Source of the DNA: Tolypothrix sp. NIES-4075
Lineage (GTDB): Bacteria > Cyanobacteriota > Cyanobacteriia > Cyanobacteriales > Nostocaceae
Length of the DNA: 57,218 bases
NCBI RefSeq assembly: GCF_002218085.1
Contig: NZ_BDUC01000016.1
Span: 4,846-62,063, forward strand
Reading direction: 5' to 3'
Part shown: piece by piece, positions 8,493 through 17,241 of the stretch
How positions within the stretch are numbered: position 1 is the first letter of the stretch
How the letters are laid out: every line of letters begins with the position of its first letter
Position numbers and translations under genes: made by a program
The notes under the pieces: generated by a model
What the model saw: the letters and a program-made list of their open reading frames with translations, nothing else
Database searches by the model: none
What the model was told of the DNA's origin: nothing

Positions 8493-8728
8493 CACGCTGT
8501 TGGCTACGATTTAGGAAAGAAAGTCGAAGGGCGCAAGCGCAGTATGCTGGTGGATACGCTCGAATCAGTCCTGATGATCCTGGTTACATCGGCATACTAA
8601 TCGGATCAAGTGGGTACAAAGCAATTATTCGCAAATGCAATCTGCTGTATGCGATCGCTTGCAGACGCTCTAAGATTTCGTTCCAAATTCCGGCTTTTTG
8701 CCACCGATAAAACCGTGTTGCTATAGAA
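8493..8728 (+). pseudogene. IS5-type transposase remnant
   Basis: The frame starting at 8493 reads HAVGYDLGKKVEGRKRSMLV followed by DTLESVLMILVTSAY, then a stop, then DQVGTKQLF and further decayed sequence. This matches the catalytic-core segment of IS5-family DDE transposases (GYDAGKKVKGRKRHILVDT). Both ends and the catalytic residues are missing. No inverted repeats found. Confidence 0.7.
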
Positions 8729-8783
8729 CCCATTTGATATCTATTCACTTGCCAGCCGTTTGAGCATGAGTTTATCGAATGCT

Positions 8784-8918
8784 TCAGCTTCCTGTAGATG
8801 AATGGGTATGTAAAGCAATCGCTAGATGAATTAGTTGTTCTAGTTGCTCATATTTTAGACCAACCAATCGCTGCGTTTCCTCAGTATTCTTTTTAATGTA
8901 ACCTAATATGTTACTCAT
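8784..8918 (-). pseudogene. transposase N-terminal fragment
   Basis: The 44-codon ORF begins MSNILGYIKKNTEETQRLVG and continues LKYEQLEQLIHLAIALH. This resembles the N-terminus of a cyanobacterial IS5-like transposase group (YIKxxPxxTQRLxGLxYEQL). It ends after TGS with no further homology. It lies opposite to the IS5-like remnant next to it, so the two probably come from different insertions. Confidence 0.55.
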
Positions 8919-9387
8919 GTTTTTCTACTAAAAAAGACCATTTTATACTCTTTTACCAGAGAAAATTTTTATTTTGGAGATGTCTACTTCATATACCTCG
9001 TCCATGTTGAAACCTGGAGTTTGTAATTATTCAGACGTGTCCCAATCGACGTAAGGAAGCACCTATCTAAGTTTTGGCAGAAAACTACGGTTCTCAAGGT
9101 AGACGAGGTTTAACAATAAATATATCAAATCGGTTCTATAGGATATGGGGTAGCCAACCCTATATTAAATTGGGCACAGACAATATATTATTTAATAGAG
9201 GCTTGACCGCAAACCTCTGTTCACTTCTAAAAAATAAACTAAGAACGAGTTTGAAGTGAGTTTTTGCTAAGATCAGTTGCCTACGCTTCATACTTTTGTC
9301 AGTCAACCAAGATAGCAACTTTTTGCTAGTTATTACAGTAAATGTGGTCAGGTTGTCCTAACTGTAAAAAAATGGAGTAAATATACT
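8919..9387. other. intergenic region without recognisable gene
   Basis: A 61-codon open frame at 9074-9259 shows no coding features I recognise. The last 20 bp contain GGAG about 12 bp before the DUF3102 start codon, a plausible ribosome binding site. Confidence 0.5.
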
Positions 9388-10317
9388 ATGAATTCAAGTG
9401 CATCTCCATCTAAAACTTTAGAACATCTTTCAAATCAGCAAACTCTAAACTTTGATTATGGTACTCTAGAAACCAAAAATCGAATGATTATTCAACACAT
9501 GACCTGCGAAATCAAGACCTTAATGCGCCGTAATGCTCAAGATATCATCGATATTGGTCGGAAGTTAGTTGAGGTAAAGCAGTGTCTGGGACATGGAAGT
9601 TTTATAAATTGGCTTAAATGTGAGTTTCATTGGAGTACATCAACAGCTACTAAATTCATGCAAGTTTGGGAGCAGTTCAAATCCGTAAATTTTACGAATT
9701 TAAATATCACCGCCTCAGCTCTGTATCTCATTGCTGCTCCCTCCACACCTAAAGATGCAAGAGGAGAAGTTTTGAAACGCGCAAGTTTAGGCGAGAACAT
9801 CAGCTACACTAAGGCTAAGGTAATTGTCTGCCAACATCAGAAAAGCGCAAAGCTCAAACCTGACGAGGCAGTCACCGTTAAAGTTTCTGCAGAAACCAAA
9901 AAGCCTAAGTTTAGCAAATCTATAGAACCTGTGCAGTATAAAACTTTGACTGCTTTCTCTGCGCCAGAGGATTTGACTGAAACAGAAGCAGAGATAAAAA
10001 CGTGTTCGCTATCGTCGAAAGACGTGCTGCAATCTGCAGCGTTTGAAGAGGAGCAGATCGTAACTAACAACAATGATGTATCTGACGACACCACACCGAT
10101 ATCAACTAGCATCGTAAATCTAACTGCAATTTCCCAAGATATATTGGATGCAGTGCTTACTGAAATGGCAATTAGCATCAATAACTTGACACCAGAGCAA
10201 CTGGCTTTGGTTATCACAAAGTCTGTCAACAATGGATTGAGCAAACACCATCTAGAAGCTATTATTACGGCATCTCAACACGCACTCAGTATAGGGAGTA
10301 ATCTTAGCCTCATCTGA
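9388..10317 (+). CDS. DUF3102 family protein
   Basis: The first ~110 residues of this 309-residue protein match DUF3102: IKTLMRRNAQDIIDIGRKLV, then a glycine-bearing turn (CLGHGSFINWL), EFHWSTSTATKFMQVWEQF, and ALYLIAAPSTPKDAR. This is a mostly helical domain found in cyanobacterial and phage-related proteins with no established function; the pattern resembles a DNA-binding helical domain. The C-terminal half is low-complexity, Thr/Ser/Lys-rich and probably disordered, ending in a predicted helix (TPEQLALVITKSV). The start is supported by GGAG upstream. It lies alone between IS remnants. A role in plasmid or mobile-element maintenance is possible but unproven. Confidence 0.75.
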   Translation: MNSSASPSKTLEHLSNQQTLNFDYGTLETKNRMIIQHMTCEIKTLMRRNAQDIIDIGRKLVEVKQCLGHGSFINWLKCEFHWSTSTATKFMQVWEQFKSVNFTNLNITASALYLIAAPSTPKDARGEVLKRASLGENISYTKAKVIVCQHQKSAKLKPDEAVTVKVSAETKKPKFSKSIEPVQYKTLTAFSAPEDLTETEAEIKTCSLSSKDVLQSAAFEEEQIVTNNNDVSDDTTPISTSIVNLTAISQDILDAVLTEMAISINNLTPEQLALVITKSVNNGLSKHHLEAIITASQHALSIGSNLSLI

Positions 10318-10639
10318 CTTCCATAAATGCAAGTGACAGCCATTGCTACCGCCACAGTTGACGGAGTGATAAAGAGGTTGTAAGCATTGCTCTAAGCAAG
10401 TTAGAAGACGTGACAAAATAGACATCTCCAAAATAGAACCATTTTGTGATACAAGAGTAGAAAACCATCGTGGACTCGTGAGACTACGGATAAGAGCCTT
10501 AGTTTTACCATTATAAAATCTTTGAAAAAACTGGATAAAGAATTGGTGTATGCATACACCAATTCTTTATCCAAGTTATCAATAGGAACTATCTGAAAAC
10601 CTGATTTTGGTGTTAAAACTGAGATATGCAAGTCATAGC
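10318..10639. other. intergenic region with a large palindrome
   Basis: No gene supported. It holds the perfect 42-bp palindrome at 10532-10573; the rest may be decayed flank of the neighbouring IS4-type remnant. Confidence 0.5.
10532..10573. repeat. perfect 42-bp palindrome
   Basis: Two 21-bp arms meet with no spacer (centre at TGTATG|CATACA; outer ends TGGATAAAGAATT and its complement). Symmetry is imperfect beyond. It lies at the 3' side of a degenerate IS4-type transposase, where homology to the family is lost. It lacks a T-run and so does not look like an ordinary terminator; an inverted-duplication scar or cruciform site is possible. Confidence 0.8.
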
Positions 10640-10900
10640 GATCGCTTGCTTTGTTAATAATCATTAAATTTGTACAGCACCAATTAGTGCGATCAATTAC
10701 TACGTAAATCATGCGACCGCTAAGAAAATAAGTCTCTAACCACGTTGTTACAATAGGAAACCAAATTTGATGAATAGTTAAATTCGGCAATGATAAGAAT
10801 CGCTGGATTCTTTTTCTACGACTCTCAAATTTAATTGGGATCGGTAAAGCATTTGCTAAACTTTATAAACTTACTTTTTTAATCAACTGTAGAATACGTA
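10640..10900 (-). pseudogene. IS4 family transposase remnant
   Basis: On the minus strand the frame reads SLANALPIPIKFESRRKRIQ, RFLSLPNLTIHQIWFPIV and IYVVIDRTNW, a recognisable N-terminal to first-catalytic-Asp segment of cyanobacterial IS4-type transposases. An in-frame stop precedes it, and after DRTNWCCTNLMII the sequence departs from the family. A longer open frame continues to 10401 but with no transposase-like sequence. Non-functional. Confidence 0.65.
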
Positions 10901-10983
10901 GTCAAATTTGTATTAATACAAATTTACTAACATTTAGTTGACTTTTTAGATGAGTTTTGTACAATGCAGGCAACATTATCATT

Positions 10984-11019
10984 AGATAGGTCTTATTGAA
11001 AATTCGAGACCTATCTTTT
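10984..11019 (+). terminator. hairpin terminator
   Basis: AGATAGGTCT (10984-10993) pairs with AGACCTATCT (11007-11016), 10 bp with a 13-nt loop, followed by TTTTC. It insulates the biosynthetic cluster from upstream transcription. Confidence 0.6.
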
Positions 11020-11507
11020 CTTACCACTAATCGCTACACTCTTTATATAACAAGCGCTTTAATACGTTTTGTCACCCCTTCAGCTAGTATCATTAGTTTT
11101 ATTGGTAGCAACCGCATATAATATAATTGTGGTATTCTAAAGCAGAGAAATATCAAACAAATATATCTCCAAAAATGTATTAACAGCCTTCAATAATTAT
11201 GTCGAATATATAAAATACAGACTAGTTTTTGGATCGATTTATATGGTCAATATTGAGTTTTGGTATGGAAGTTTTCTCAAATAGAATCACAGCAATCATG
11301 CACACCAGAACCCATAAAATGCCCTATCTTGAAAAAGGTATGAAAGTTCTGATGCTTAACTAGTGTACTTTATAGTCTTATTGTCAGTTTGTGAACACTA
11401 TCAGTTTTCCGACGTTCTGTTTTACGTAGTAAATCTAGGCAAGTTCACTGTGATCTTCAGACCTTTTTGTTCAACTTAAAACAGTGATAGTTCCATTTTG
11501 AATTAGT
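11020..11507. other. intergenic region upstream of the biosynthetic cluster
   Basis: About 490 bp of AT-rich sequence with no supported gene. It probably holds regulatory sites for the cluster; I see no clear dyad that could be assigned to the TetR-type regulator. Confidence 0.4.
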
Positions 11508-11536
11508 TTTACAACGGTAGAAAAAACTGTTATTAT
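11508..11536 (+). promoter_or_regulatory. candidate sigma-70-type promoter of the biosynthetic cluster
   Basis: TTTACA at 11508-11513 and TATTAT at 11531-11536 are separated by 17 bp. Transcription would start near 11543, leaving a ~45-nt leader before the ATG at 11587. A GAGAGAT box ahead of the start codon could be the ribosome binding site. Confidence 0.45.
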
Positions 11537-11586
11537 ATCAATTCAAATCATCATTAATTACAAAAATTAAGAGAGATATTGAATAA

Positions 11587-12696
11587 ATGATTATCATCAT
11601 GAAAATCGGCAGTCCATCAACAGAAATTGAGCGAGTCAGTAAAGAACTCCTCAGTTGGAACATCACCCCAGAAAAATCTGTAGGTAACCACAAAGTAGTG
11701 ATTGGTTTGGTAGGTGATACAGCGGAGATTGATCCAAGACAAATCCAAAATTTAAGCCCTTTTATTGAGCAGGTTCTACGGGTGAAAAAGCCCTTTAAAC
11801 GGGCTTCAAAAGAATTTCGCAATGGAGAACCTAGTGAGGTAGTTATACAAATTCCCAGTGGATCTGTAACCTTTGGCCAAAACCACCCTTTGGTTATAGT
11901 AGCTGGTCCCTGTTCTGTAGAAAATGAAGAGATGATTATAGAAACAGCGTGGCGAGTAAAAGCAGCAGGAGCGATGTTTTTACGAGGAGGAGCCTACAAA
12001 CCCCGGACTTCACCTTATGCTTTCCAGGGTCATGGTGAGAGTGCTTTAGGCTTATTAGCCAGAGCTAGAGACGCTACAGGTTTAGGGATTGTCACCGAAG
12101 TCATGGATACAGCTGACTTAGAGAAGGTTGCACAAGTGGCGGATGTGGTGCAAATTGGTGCTCGCAATATGCAGAATTTCTCGCTATTGAAAAAGGTGGG
12201 TGTCACAGGTAAACCGATTCTTCTTAAACGCGGACTTGGAGCTACGATTGAAGAATGGTTGATGGCAGCTGAGTATATTTTGGCAGCAGGCAATCCAAAT
12301 GTGATTTTGTGTGAGCGGGGAATTCGCACCTTTGACCGACAGTACACCCGCAATACCCTTGATATATCTGCGATCCCTGTTTTGCGATCACTGACTCACT
12401 TGCCGATCATGATTGACCCCAGTCACGCCACTGGCAAATCAGAGTTTGTGCCAACTATGGCAATGGCAGCGATCGCGGCGGGTGTAGATTCAGTGATGAT
12501 TGAAGTACATCCAAACCCAGCTAAGGCACTTTCAGATGGTCCTCAGTCTCTAACACTGGAACGATATGAGAGGCTAATGCAGGAAATGGCTGTCATTGGC
12601 AAAGCCGTGGGTCGGTGGTTGCAAGCACCACAAGTAACTGCAAAGCTTGAAAATATTCATTTGCAAGACTCTACTTCCTTAGTTTCTGCCCCCTAA
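11587..12696 (+). CDS. aroF: 3-deoxy-7-phosphoheptulonate (DAHP) synthase, AroF/type I-beta
   Basis: Makes DAHP from phosphoenolpyruvate and erythrose-4-phosphate, the first step of the shikimate pathway. Residues 1-70 are an ACT-like (ferredoxin-type) domain (KIGSPSTEIERVSKELLSW); the barrel follows with VAGPCSVE, GGAYKPRTSPYAFQG, KRGLGATIEEW, CERGIRTFD, IDPSHATGK and EVHPNP, which supply PEP, metal and phosphate ligands. The length of 369 is a little longer than usual because of a C-terminal tail (about 25 residues). As first gene of the cluster it probably boosts aromatic precursor supply and may be less feedback-sensitive than the housekeeping enzyme. By position it would be cybA if this is the cyanobacterin cluster. 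Confidence 0.95.
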   Translation: MIIIMKIGSPSTEIERVSKELLSWNITPEKSVGNHKVVIGLVGDTAEIDPRQIQNLSPFIEQVLRVKKPFKRASKEFRNGEPSEVVIQIPSGSVTFGQNHPLVIVAGPCSVENEEMIIETAWRVKAAGAMFLRGGAYKPRTSPYAFQGHGESALGLLARARDATGLGIVTEVMDTADLEKVAQVADVVQIGARNMQNFSLLKKVGVTGKPILLKRGLGATIEEWLMAAEYILAAGNPNVILCERGIRTFDRQYTRNTLDISAIPVLRSLTHLPIMIDPSHATGKSEFVPTMAMAAIAAGVDSVMIEVHPNPAKALSDGPQSLTLERYERLMQEMAVIGKAVGRWLQAPQVTAKLENIHLQDSTSLVSAP

Positions 12697-12758
12697 CAGG
12701 TGCATGAAAAATTCAATCCTCTCTGTAAATAACTACCGCGAATTGGAAGGAAATCTAG

Positions 12759-14468
12759 ATGAGTACAACATCATTACCAGACAATAGAGATACTGTTCTT
12801 CCATTACCTTTACCTTTTGTTAGAGATTCACATGCATCCATAGTTGTAGGTGAGCAAGACCTGACAATAGACGACGTAGTCAGGGTAGCACGTCATGACG
12901 CACGGATACGTTTAACAGATAGGGATGACATCTTGCAGGGCGTTCAAGCATCTTGTGCTTACATTGCCAATGCTGTCGAAAAGGCACAGCCAATTTACGG
13001 AGTTACATCTGGCTTTGGCGGTATGGCTAACATCTCCATCTCACCTGAATATGCAACTGAATTGCAGAATAACCTGATTTGGTATCACAAAGTTGGGGCA
13101 GGACAAAAGTTACTTAGCTCAGATGTACGTGCAGCAATGCTCTTGCGTGCTGCCTCACACTTGCATGGTGCATCTGGTATCAGGCTCGAACTCATCGAAC
13201 GGATGATGACGTTCTTGAATAATGGCGTCACACCGTATGTGTATGAATTTGGCTCTATCGGTGCCAGTGGTGATCTCACGCCTTTGTCTTACATAATAGG
13301 TGCACTGATTGGTCATAATGCTAACTACACCGTTGATTTCAGAGGCGAAGAGATTGATGCCCCAACAGCACTAAGTCGGCTTGGTTTGCCACAGATGCAA
13401 TTGCTGCCTAAAGAAGGGTTGGCAATGATGAATGGTACTTCAGTGATGACAGGAATTGCTGCTTTATGCGTACATGATGCTAAAGTTTTATTAGCGCTTT
13501 CTATGGGTGTCCACGCCCTATTCATTCAGGGTTTAAACGGAACAAATCAATCTTTCCACCCATTTATTCATAAACGCAAACCACATTTTGGTCAAAAATG
13601 GGCAGCAGCTCATATGCTCAACCTTCTTGCAAGTTCGCACTTAATCCGCAACGAGTTAGATGGCTCTCACGACTATCGCGACAAAGAACCAATACAAGAC
13701 CGTTATTCACTCCGGTGTTTGCCACAGTACATGGGACCTATCGTTGATGGATTAGTGCAGATTACCAAGCAGATTGAGATTGAAATTAACTCAGTTACCG
13801 ACAATCCACTGATTGATGTTGAAAACAATGCCAGCTATCACGGGGGCAATTTCCTTGGACAGTATGTAGGTACTAGCATGGATCACCTACGCTACTATAT
13901 GGGGTTGTTGGCTAAGCATTTAGATGTGCAAATCGCGCTCTTAGTCGCACCAGAATTTAACAACGGGTTGCCACCGTCTTTAGTCGGCAATCAAAAGCGA
14001 ATTGTCAACATGGGACTCAAGGCTCTACAAATAACTGGAAATTCGCTCATGCCACTGTTGACTTTCTATGGTAACTCGGTAGTCAATCACTTTCCAACCC
14101 ATGCTGAACAATTTAACCAAAACATCAACAGCCAAGGGTTCAATTCGGCAACTCTTGCACGACGCGCACTTGAAATCTTTCAGCAATACATGGCGATCGC
14201 GCTGATGTTTGGGGTACAAGCTGTTGACCTACGGACTTATGTAATGACCGGTCATTACGATGCACAAGCAACTTTATCGCCTACATCTGCGAATTTGTAC
14301 ACAGCTGTGCGCGAAGTTGTAGGACAGCCACCAGATAAGAATCAATCGTACATCTGGAACGATAACGACCAACCTTTAGACAAACATATTGCACTGATCG
14401 CAGCTGATATTGCTGCTGGTGGTCAAATTGTGCAAGCAATTAATGGTTTGTTGTCCAACTTAAAGTGA
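12759..14468 (+). CDS. cybB: aromatic amino acid ammonia-lyase, probable tyrosine ammonia-lyase
   Basis: Removes ammonia from an aromatic amino acid, here probably tyrosine to p-coumarate. At 569 residues it is very close in length and sequence to Anabaena PAL. The MIO cofactor triad is A169-S170-G171 (GSIGASGDL) and the catalytic Tyr is Y80 (IYGVTSGFGG). At the selectivity position, F107-L108 of Anabaena PAL (as I align it) is Y109-H110; a His in this pair is typical of enzymes accepting tyrosine or histidine, so tyrosine is favoured over phenylalanine. Further conserved parts: NGTSVMTG, SVTDNPL, QDRYSLRCLPQ. A GGAAGGA ribosome site precedes the ATG, 62 bp after aroF. Symbol from my memory of the published cyb cluster; family call is secure, substrate inferred. 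Confidence 0.92.
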   Translation: MSTTSLPDNRDTVLPLPLPFVRDSHASIVVGEQDLTIDDVVRVARHDARIRLTDRDDILQGVQASCAYIANAVEKAQPIYGVTSGFGGMANISISPEYATELQNNLIWYHKVGAGQKLLSSDVRAAMLLRAASHLHGASGIRLELIERMMTFLNNGVTPYVYEFGSIGASGDLTPLSYIIGALIGHNANYTVDFRGEEIDAPTALSRLGLPQMQLLPKEGLAMMNGTSVMTGIAALCVHDAKVLLALSMGVHALFIQGLNGTNQSFHPFIHKRKPHFGQKWAAAHMLNLLASSHLIRNELDGSHDYRDKEPIQDRYSLRCLPQYMGPIVDGLVQITKQIEIEINSVTDNPLIDVENNASYHGGNFLGQYVGTSMDHLRYYMGLLAKHLDVQIALLVAPEFNNGLPPSLVGNQKRIVNMGLKALQITGNSLMPLLTFYGNSVVNHFPTHAEQFNQNINSQGFNSATLARRALEIFQQYMAIALMFGVQAVDLRTYVMTGHYDAQATLSPTSANLYTAVREVVGQPPDKNQSYIWNDNDQPLDKHIALIAADIAAGGQIVQAINGLLSNLK

Positions 14469-14481
14469 ATTGGCAAAAATT

Positions 14482-16011
14482 ATGAATATTGCACACAATA
14501 TAGAGCGCGGTCGTCAATTTTTTCCGAATAAAAAAGCTCTCATTTTCGACGAAAAATCTTTTACTTACAAAGAACTTGATGAGATGGTTAATCGCGTTGC
14601 CAATACCTTGTCCGGATTGGGTATTGAACGCGGACAACGAGTGGCAATATTTTTGCCAAATACTCCGGAATTTGTGATTTCTTATCTTGGCATTTTAAAA
14701 ATTGGTGCCATAGCAGTCTCATTAAATGTTATGCTTAAAAAGAGTGAAGTCAAATTCATTCTTAATGACTGCTGTGCAAAAGGATTAATTACAACAGATT
14801 CTCTCAGCGAAAATGTGCTTGATTCAGAATTACCTGAACTCAAACATATTTTGATTGCAGTAGGTGAAGCCAGAAAGGGAATGAGTCTAGAGCAACTGCT
14901 GTCTTGTGCTTCACCTAACGCTCGTGCCATTGAAATGGAGCGCGACGAACCTGCTGCCATTGTTTACACTTCAGGCACAACAGGATTTCCCAAGGGTGCT
15001 ACACTGTCCCACGGTAATGTGATTTCAAACATTTACTCCAAAAACCGCTGTTGCAGGATGCAGCCTGAGGACCGATTACTGCTTTACGTGCCCTTATTTC
15101 ATTGCTTTGGTCAAAACGCGATTCTCAATGCCGGACTCAACGCTTGTGCAACAATCATTCTGCAACGCCGTTTTGAGTTGGAGCAAGTACTAAAAAGCAT
15201 CACTACTCATGGTGTCACTATGTTCTTTGGGGTGCCGACAGTTTTCATAAGATTGCTTGATACAGATATGTCCGGCTTTGATCTAGATTCAGTACGCTAT
15301 TACTTTACAGCCGCAGCACCTATGCCGATGGAAATTGTGCAAAGGTGGCACTCAAAACACGGTTATGTGATTCATGAAGGGTACGGTCTTACCGAAACAT
15401 CTCCCTTTGCCTGTTATAACCACGACTTGAGATACAAACTTGGGTCTATTGGTACTCCCATTGAGAATGTGGAAATGAAAATTGTTAATGTTGATGGTGA
15501 GTCGGTACAGCCAGGGGAAGTTGGCGAGATAGTTGTTCGTGGTCCAAACGTCATGCTTGGTTATTGGAATCGCCCCTTGGAAACTGCTCAAGTTATCAAA
15601 AATGGTTGGTTTCATACCGGAGACATTGGTCGGATGGATGAAGATGGCTATTTTTACATCGTTGACCGCTTGAAAGACATGATTAATGTGTCTGGATTTA
15701 AGGTGTATCCAACTGAAGTCGAGAATGTCATTTATCTGCATCCAGCAGTTGCTGAGTGTGCTGTCTACGGCGTTCCCGACCCAGTAAAAGGTGAGATAGT
15801 TAAGGCAAACATCCTCCTCAAACCAGGTGAAGCAATTACAAAAGAACAGATCATTGCCTTCTGTTCTGAGAAGATGGCAGCTTATAAAATTCCACATACT
15901 GTTGAGTTTATCGATTCGCTTCCGAAAAACGGAACTGGTAAAGTTCTTAAGAAACTTCTACGTGAAGAGGCTAAGCAAGGTTTTCGCTCAACCAAGATCA
16001 CCCCTCGTTAA
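14482..16011 (+). CDS. cybC: 4-coumarate-CoA ligase-like AMP-dependent ligase
   Basis: Activates an aromatic acid via its adenylate, probably p-coumarate to coumaroyl-CoA. It is a complete ANL enzyme (about 509 residues) with the P-loop IVYTSGTTGFPKGATLSH, the motif YGLTETSPF, the hinge HTGDIGRMDEDGYFYIVDRL, and the C-terminal lysine motif PKNGTGKVLKK. I chose ATG at 14482 (MNIAHNIERGRQ); a TTG at 14470, immediately after the lyase stop, is an alternative. The 13-bp gap to the lyase gene implies translational coupling and a shared substrate. The only other ligase in the window is the truncated one at 5840. Confidence 0.9.
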   Translation: MNIAHNIERGRQFFPNKKALIFDEKSFTYKELDEMVNRVANTLSGLGIERGQRVAIFLPNTPEFVISYLGILKIGAIAVSLNVMLKKSEVKFILNDCCAKGLITTDSLSENVLDSELPELKHILIAVGEARKGMSLEQLLSCASPNARAIEMERDEPAAIVYTSGTTGFPKGATLSHGNVISNIYSKNRCCRMQPEDRLLLYVPLFHCFGQNAILNAGLNACATIILQRRFELEQVLKSITTHGVTMFFGVPTVFIRLLDTDMSGFDLDSVRYYFTAAAPMPMEIVQRWHSKHGYVIHEGYGLTETSPFACYNHDLRYKLGSIGTPIENVEMKIVNVDGESVQPGEVGEIVVRGPNVMLGYWNRPLETAQVIKNGWFHTGDIGRMDEDGYFYIVDRLKDMINVSGFKVYPTEVENVIYLHPAVAECAVYGVPDPVKGEIVKANILLKPGEAITKEQIIAFCSEKMAAYKIPHTVEFIDSLPKNGTGKVLKKLLREEAKQGFRSTKITPR

Positions 16012-16058
16012 GTGGATTTACTCTTTACCATATCACTGACAAACTTCAGGAAGTTAAT

Positions 16059-17093
16059 ATGAGCCAAACTGCGTCTTTCACCATTAAAAAACCGAGAACA
16101 AATGTACAGCCACTGTGGAATATTATCTATGGTGATATCTTAAAAAAAGTCGTCCTTATTGCTCATGACCTCAAGCTTTTCTCTCTTCTTGCTGCACAAC
16201 CGCGCACCTTTGCAGAAATCTGTAGCCTGCTCTCAATTGATCCCCGTCCGGCTCAAGCCCTCTTAGCGGTACTTGCATCTGTTGAACTGGTGCAAGTAAA
16301 ATGTGACTGTTATTCACTCACCCTGCTTGCAGAAGACTATCTTCTCGAAAGCAGCCTCACGTATTTCGGCTACATTTTAGATGGGATGATTGCCCAAGAT
16401 AATCTGTACTCGTTCGAGACCATAAAAAAGGCGGTTCTTAGCAATTCACCCCAGGTTTACGGTCACGGCGAACTCTTCAAGTCACATCAAGAGCAGGAAG
16501 ACCTTACACGTACTTTCACTTACACTATGCATAGTGGTAGTATGGCATCTGCATTACTTTGGCCAGACGTCATTGATCTGTCAGGGCACAGATTGCTGCT
16601 TGACATTGGCGGAGGTTCAGGTGCTCATGCCATTGGGGCGACGTTAAGATGGTCAAACTTGCAAGCCATTATCCTTGACCTACCTCTGGTATGTGAGGTA
16701 GCACAAGAGTTTGTGACGCGTTATGGCTTGCAGAATCGTATCAATACCCACATGAGTGATATGTGGAACGACCCCTTTCCAGAAGCTGATCTCCACTTTT
16801 ATGGTTGTATTTATCACGATTGGTCATTAGAGAAGTGCCGTTTTCTTACCCAGAAAAGCTTTGAGAGCTTGGAATCTGGAGGTCGCATTATCATTCACGA
16901 AGTGCTTTATAATGACCTCAAAACTGGTCCCTCTATGGCTGCTGCTACTGATGTTGGTATGCTCTTGTGGACAGAAGGTCAGCAATATTCAGGTCATGAA
17001 TTGTTAGTGATGCTGATGGAAGCTGGTTTCACTGACGTTCAAGTCAAATCTAACTTTGGTTACTACAGTATAGTCACTGGTCGTAAACCGTGA
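16059..17093 (+). CDS. SAM-dependent O-methyltransferase (dimerising, COMT/ASMT-like)
   Basis: Transfers a methyl group from S-adenosylmethionine, most likely to a phenolic oxygen. The 344-residue chain has an N-terminal helical dimerisation domain (FAEICSLLSIDPRPAQALLA) and a C-terminal Rossmann fold with LLLDIGGGSGAHAI (about residues 180-193). A catalytic His lies in CIYHDWSLEKC near residue 253, and GGRIIIHEVLYND follows, as in plant caffeate and acetylserotonin methyltransferases. An AGGAAG site precedes the ATG. In this cluster it is a candidate for the 4-methoxyphenyl group of a cyanobacterin-type product. By position it would be cybD. Confidence 0.88.
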   Translation: MSQTASFTIKKPRTNVQPLWNIIYGDILKKVVLIAHDLKLFSLLAAQPRTFAEICSLLSIDPRPAQALLAVLASVELVQVKCDCYSLTLLAEDYLLESSLTYFGYILDGMIAQDNLYSFETIKKAVLSNSPQVYGHGELFKSHQEQEDLTRTFTYTMHSGSMASALLWPDVIDLSGHRLLLDIGGGSGAHAIGATLRWSNLQAIILDLPLVCEVAQEFVTRYGLQNRINTHMSDMWNDPFPEADLHFYGCIYHDWSLEKCRFLTQKSFESLESGGRIIIHEVLYNDLKTGPSMAAATDVGMLLWTEGQQYSGHELLVMLMEAGFTDVQVKSNFGYYSIVTGRKP

Positions 17094-17241
17094 CCAAGTT
17101 TATTCTCTGGAAGAGGCTTTATCTGATCCACGGCTGAAGTAAGTAGCTTTTCGTCAGCAGAATTCGCACAGCTATATTTGCCAGCACAACAATACACAAT
17201 TGTGAGTGCTTGTCAAGGTTCACGCATTTAATTGGTGCATT

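Noticed and set aside
9074..9259. 61-codon ORF as a gene
   Set aside because: No ribosome site, no recognisable composition or motif and no homologous pattern; treated as chance.
10401..10639. 3' half of the minus-strand ORF (10401-10790) as a functional protein
   Set aside because: The upstream half is an IS4 transposase relic, and the downstream half runs through the 42-bp palindrome with no family resemblance.
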